A stretch of 64,000 nucleotides of DNA from Limonium bicolor. Its lineage: Eukaryota > Streptophyta > Magnoliopsida > Caryophyllales > Plumbaginaceae. The stretch lies in the NCBI GenBank assembly GCA_023374045.1, contig CM041780.1, positions 168,698,085 through 168,762,084 of the forward strand. The letters run 5' to 3'. The notes under the pieces were generated by a model. That model made no database searches, had not been told where the DNA came from, and saw nothing but the letters and a program-made list of their open reading frames with translations. Below, one piece after another: positions 59,027-64,000 of the stretch (position 1 is its first letter; every line of letters begins with the position of its first letter). Both the position numbers and the translations under genes were made by a program.

Positions 59027-62000
59027 TGAAATACCCCTAAATTAATTTAAATTAATTTAGGGGATTTCTTTTATAAAAACCCTAAATAATATTATTAAAT
59101 ACTAATTAGTATATGGTATTGTTTAAAAATTATTTAGGGGACTTCTTATATTAAATTCTAAATAATAATACAATTTAATTTATTATATGGTATTATGAAT
59201 TTAATAACAAGATTTATAAGTCAATAAATCTTAGAAAAATTCCTAGACACTCCAATTATATTATAAAGATTTTAGAAATATTTGGAGCATTGATTTGAAG
59301 CATAAAAGTCAATATAAAATTCTAGAAATCCTAAAGTTTCTTAAGCCTTGCTAGGGTTGACTTTTTGAGAATGGTCAAACCATCCCATGAAACCTATACC
59401 AATAACTAGGTTATGGAAAACCATGAAGATCGATAAAAAGAACGTCAACACGGATCATCCTAGCCAAAGTTATGATAGAACGAAGTTAAGAGCCAAATTT
59501 TGAAAACTGCCACGTGTCAAGTCGCTCACACGGGTCGCATGTACTTAGCACGAAAATCAGATGCCAGCCAAACTCCCATGCCTCAGCGTTTTCGCTAACT
59601 TATAGACACTTATGTCTCTATCCTCACTCATATTTACGAATTTTGCAACGCCGTTTTTTTTTTCATTCTCCTCACCTTAATCTCCTCTTTGCAACCATAG
59701 CTCACACTTAACCTAAATCTTCCTAAATCCACCAGAAAATCAATCCAAAGTCGCCTCCTTGCAAAGTCGTAACCCAGATTCCCAGTTTTCACCGAATTTA
59801 GGTAAACTTCGTTTGATCATAACTTCTTCGTTTCTCATCCAAAATTCGAGTTATTTAGCTTGTTGTGTAGATCTCTAATCCCTCTACAACTTTCATGTTC
59901 AACCCAAGGCTAATTCCCAACCGTTTGGAAGAACGGGGTGCCTAAAGTTCGTGATCCGACATCACATAAAATCATAGGAAAAACGTAAGGTAAACTCGTA
60001 ACTTTCGGGTCAGATTTCTTTCTATATAGTGCAAGTTAGAGCGAGTTCTTGCTATCAATCTGTAGAGCTATGTTTCATCTTTCGTTTGAGCCAAATAACA
60101 CGTCCTAACTCGATCTGTACTGAAACTTATAGAGCTTTGAAGTTGGCTACCCGAAACTGGTAAAGGTCGAATTTTCCAGAAAATCCCGAACTCGAATTCT
60201 CCTCGTTTGTACAATTCCGGTGAGTTTTTCTTCAAATTCTTCCGATGTTGCTAATCGACATTGCATTACCGGTCAAAACCATGTTTCAATTTCATCTATT
60301 ACGTGTTAGATTAGGAGAATTTGTCAATTCGAAATCGAATCAACCTAAGAACCCTAACTTCGAAACCCAGATTCGTATTTTCGATTTAATGCACCTCAAA
60401 TTGTGAAAGTGGTATCAATAGAACCAAAATCAAATTTCGGATTCAATGTAACAAAAATCAGTCGATTTGGTTCTGTGAGATGAGAGAAATCAGAGATTTA
60501 GTACTCGCGATTCGTTTCTTAAGCGCTGATGAACTCGAGGATTTTTGGCCGTCCGATCGTAGGTTTTAGAAACGGACGGCCGAGATTAGATCTGGGGAGT
60601 TTAAGTTGGTTATGAATTATAATATTTCCAGAATTAAACCCTAACTTGTTGAATTTATTTAATGGGTTTCCCGAATGTATTTTGACTTGAAATTTTAACC
60701 ATAGATTCCTTATACAATCTAGTTTATTTTGATGTAAATTAAGATGGGTTTTGAGTTTTTAAACACAAATTATAATTTTTGTAAGTTCTGAGTATTATGG
60801 AATTATTTAGATAATTTTAAAAGATATTTTTATTAAATAAAAATTTTATAATATGTCTAAAATATCATAGTTACTATGTAATAAATTTGAGAATTTTTAG
60901 ACAAGAGGAAATAGGTCTAAAAATTGTGTTTCTAAAATTTTTCATAAGTTACCTTATGATATAAGGTTTTTAATGTAACCAAAATTAAAGTAAAGTTGAT
61001 TAATAAACTTTATAGGTTGGGAATAATATAATAAGACTAAACTAACATTTAATACAGAATGTTAATAAATTTTTTAGGTATAAACTATAAGTGAACAAAA
61101 ATGTATATATATACATACATATATATATACCAGGAATAAAATAGTAACTTAGGTTAAATCAAGGAATGTAATTAATCTACATTTATATCAAATATATAAT
61201 ATGGGAATTAATATACTTAATTGAAACTAAGGAAAATACTTTATTTTATAAACCATATATTGGATATAGATATGTGTAAAAATTAATATAAATAATTAAA
61301 TGCAATAAAACTACATTAAGAATGCCTTGAATAAATCATAGTATATATATATATTACACATAAATAAAGAAATAAAATACCTTATAGAAAATATAATATG
61401 AAGGAAATTAATGAGATAACTAACCCTCTACATAATACTAATAAAAGACTATTATATGGAGTGGTATTAATTTATGGTTATGCAAATTGAGTTTTGGAGT
61501 TACCTTTGAATTTCTAATAATTAATATAAATCCTATTAAATACATGTAATATTATTTGTCAATGACCAGAATGTAATCTAAATTGGTTAAGTAATTATAA
61601 GTTAAACTTAGAAATTGTGAATAGATTACATAAATTTACAACAATAGATCTTATTCTATAATTAATGATAATAAACCCTGTAATACTTTTCATCTCTAAA
61701 TGTTCTTAATATATAAACAGTTAATAAATACTATAATAAATTTTTACTTTCTAAATGTAATGTGGCTTGTATTAGTAAGTATATTTCTCATCCTTGATCT
61801 TACTATTTTTCTTAACATTATGGTATGAAATATAACTTAATGTTTTAAGATAAAATCATTAAAAGGATTATGATAAAACTATATTAAACTATGATTTGGG
61901 AAATTTATCTAATAATAATCCTTAAGTTTCTTGGCATTAGATGAGCCATATGAAATACATTTATAACATTAATTACCAATACTTAGGATGTGAGTTTATA

Positions 62001-64000
62001 ATTAAGTGATGTGTTTAGTAGTTAGCATTTATTAAAGGTTTATAAATAGAATTAGATACTTAAAACCTTTGAACTTTATTTTGAAGAAACTAATTACATA
62101 GAGATTATATTGATTTACCTTTTGTCACTGGAACATATTAATACGTCATTTGAATATAAGGTATGATGATTTTTCGGAATAGATGATCTTATTAATAATT
62201 GACAATTTCACTTACGAATAAGAATTTTTGATTCTTAGATGAATTCAACCTTATGTTAAGATATATTGTCCATCCTAAATACAATAAAGGAAATTACTTA
62301 TTAAGTTATTCCTTTGAACCTTAGGTTTTGTAAACAACTTAAGACATATTTAGACTTAAGTTTATTGAGGTTAGTATAAAAGGAGTATACATAGTCTATG
62401 AGGGAATGCGTGTAAATAAAACATTTAGGAAATTAAATGTAAGCAAGGATACATAAAAGGTTATCTTAAAGCACCTTATTATATAGTTAATGATAAAGTA
62501 AATAATATACCTTGTGAATACTGAATGTAAGAGTTCGATGAGTCTAAGATAATTAGAATGTAGTTGTTTCAGGATGAAAAGTAATTGAACATCTTAAGAC
62601 AAGATAATTAAATGGTTATAATATTAAGTTATTCTAAAGTGTAAAGATAAAATAATTGAGTCTAGTAGTTGTCTCTGCATTCTAAGATCAATTAAGTTAT
62701 AATGAAATGCATCTACAACACTATGATTCCAATATACAGGTTGTAGATACTAATTAAGTTAAGGGGAAGAGTTAATCATAATAGGTTAGCTAGTAGATGT
62801 TGATAAGAATGAATATCGTTACATTGTGGGTTAATAATTAATTCTAAGACAACCTATCATGGGTCATGATACGACGTTATTCTAAATAAGAGTAAGGGTA
62901 TTGAGTTTAAGAGTTATTATTGACATTCTAAGATAAGTCGAAGGTTATACGTAACATTTAATTGAGACTTAGAAATAAGAGTGAGGAGTTTATTAAGCTT
63001 AACGTAGGCTACAAGTGATTGATGATAGACTACCTTTAATATTCTTCAGAGTACTGTTGATTGTTAGCGCAAGTTGACTAGAACTGCTACACGCGTTAAC
63101 CAGGTACGGTTTCTCGTACTCTTATGCTTTGCTAACAAGACTTAAGGGATGTTTTGACAAACGCTAATTGAGCTAAAATGGATTTCTAAAAGGAAATGGT
63201 TGTGTGACTAACTCAGCTTGTGTGACTAACTGAGTCTTGAATGTGAAACTTACATGGTTATTGGTTCCTTCTATTTTGGTTGTTTCATTAGACGTTAACT
63301 GCCTAGGGTTTACGCTTCTGCACTCTGTAGGACTGAGTGTTTTGGTATGCTCTGGTGTAGTTAGTGATCTAGTGGAAGTATGGAAAGGAAAATCTTGGTA
63401 ATTCTTCTTTTGACTCTGGATATTGTTTCATCCATGAGCTGAGTCTTTTGTTGTGACGTGCGCAAATCTTCACCGATGACTGAGAATGGGTTGGTAACAG
63501 CAGGGGGCTGTATATCCCTTGTCCACAAGGACATTTATATCAGAACAAGGGGGGGTGTATATCCCTCGTCCACCAGACATTTATATTTGACAGCAGGGGG
63601 CTGTATATATCCCTCGTCCATATGGACATTGATATATGGCGGTGGGGGCCATCTCTCCCAATTGGTTTTATTCCACTCTTGAGTTGTTGGTTCTTGGATA
63701 TCTTCTTTCATTCCTAGTCCTTGTGACTACTTGGGTCTCTCTACTCCTAACTGGAATTGGTTCTAACTTGAGCATTGGATGTTCACTAACTCATGGTGTG
63801 GTTTTTGGATTGACTAACTTTACCTTTCTATTATTTATCTCTATCCTTAACTTGTTATCTTTGACTTGGTGATTTTAAAGTGCCTTGTTTCCCTGCTTTA
63901 CTTTCAAGAGTTTGATTTCAAGTTACTGTTTATTTTGAAGAGTTATGTTTTAAATATTGTTTTAGAGAATTGTACAAGTTCCATTCCAGGGAACTGACTC
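59027..64000 (+). repeat. Probable start of a third giant LTR (runs off window)
   Basis: TGAAATACCCCT at 59027 repeats the terminus of the two giant LTRs. What follows has the same composition: an AT-rich start with an 88-bp direct repeat (59058 and 59137), a G-box (CACGTG at 59512), CT-rich leader-like sequence (59590-59700), candidate donors (TTAGGTAAAC about 59800, AAGGTAAACT about 59985), then some 3 kb of AT-rich repetitive DNA. There is no gene in the 5 kb. The far end (GGTGTTACA expected) lies outside the window, so this assignment is an inference. Confidence 0.45.
63496..63662 (+). repeat. G-rich minisatellite, about 54-bp units, three to four copies
   Basis: The unit GACAGCAGGGGGCTGTATAT, then CCCTCGTCCAC, AAGGACATTTATAT, recurs from 63496, 63546, 63588 and (partial) 63635. 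Each copy has a run of five to seven G, so the array could form a G-quadruplex. A 74-codon frame reads through it (63458-63682) but is repeat-driven. Confidence 0.75.

Noticed and set aside
60545..60590. CCGTCCG...CGGACGG hairpin as another member of the phased palindrome family
   Set aside because: A single palindrome without 70-bp neighbours and with a different core; not enough to include.

Overview
This is nuclear DNA of a flowering plant, made almost entirely of transposable elements. The evidence is chromodomain-bearing Ty3/gypsy (chromovirus, Tekay/Del type) and Sirevirus-type Ty1/copia retrotransposons, several MITEs, and one interrupted gene for a plant PHT4/SLC17-type anion transporter. 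I cannot name the species. Nothing in it looks bacterial, viral-episomal or organellar.

Layout. (1) 1-12236: a minus-strand LTR element with an exceptionally long LTR (6.69 kb, 5552-12236), a 5.1-kb internal region with no intact gene, and the first 427 bp of its other LTR at the left edge. (2) About 12.2-37.2 kb: a minus-strand, gag-only-looking host element into which four later elements are nested: a 1.15-kb internally deleted copia element (15434-16583), a hAT-like MITE (17572-18126), a Tekay-type chromovirus (18295-26882) and a Sirevirus-like copia element with an envelope-like ORF (28182-36762). (3) About 37.9-58.0 kb: a large inverted repeat. Between its arms lie the PHT4-like gene (about 40.4-43.8 kb, minus strand) and a 4.48-kb solo giant LTR (44760-49241). 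The right arm is split by a 6.69-kb coding-less LTR element (50934-57621). (4) 58.0-64.0 kb: a Mutator-type MITE with a perfect 9-bp target duplication, then what looks like the start of a third giant LTR running off the window.

Boundaries of most LTR elements were fixed by hand from TG..CA ends, initiator-tRNA-Met primer sites, polypurine tracts and perfect 5-bp target duplications (AGAAC, ACAAG, TCACA, GATTT). LTR pairs are nearly identical, so most insertions are young, yet most reading frames are broken by one-base indels. Indels outnumber substitutions both between LTR pairs and inside the otherwise well conserved transporter gene, so part of the damage may be sequence error.

The most striking signal is an array of palindromic modules built on GTCCGAACTT...AAGTTCGGAC or GGTCC...GGACC, phased at about 70 bp. 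It recurs inside the LTRs of four different element families in this window (about 15.1, 19.2/25.8, 47.5 and 52.3/56.3 kb). A second theme is that non-coding elements with oversized LTRs carry long, degenerate tandem arrays (about 200-bp units at 7.8-10.4 kb; about 120-bp units at 53.6-54.5 kb).
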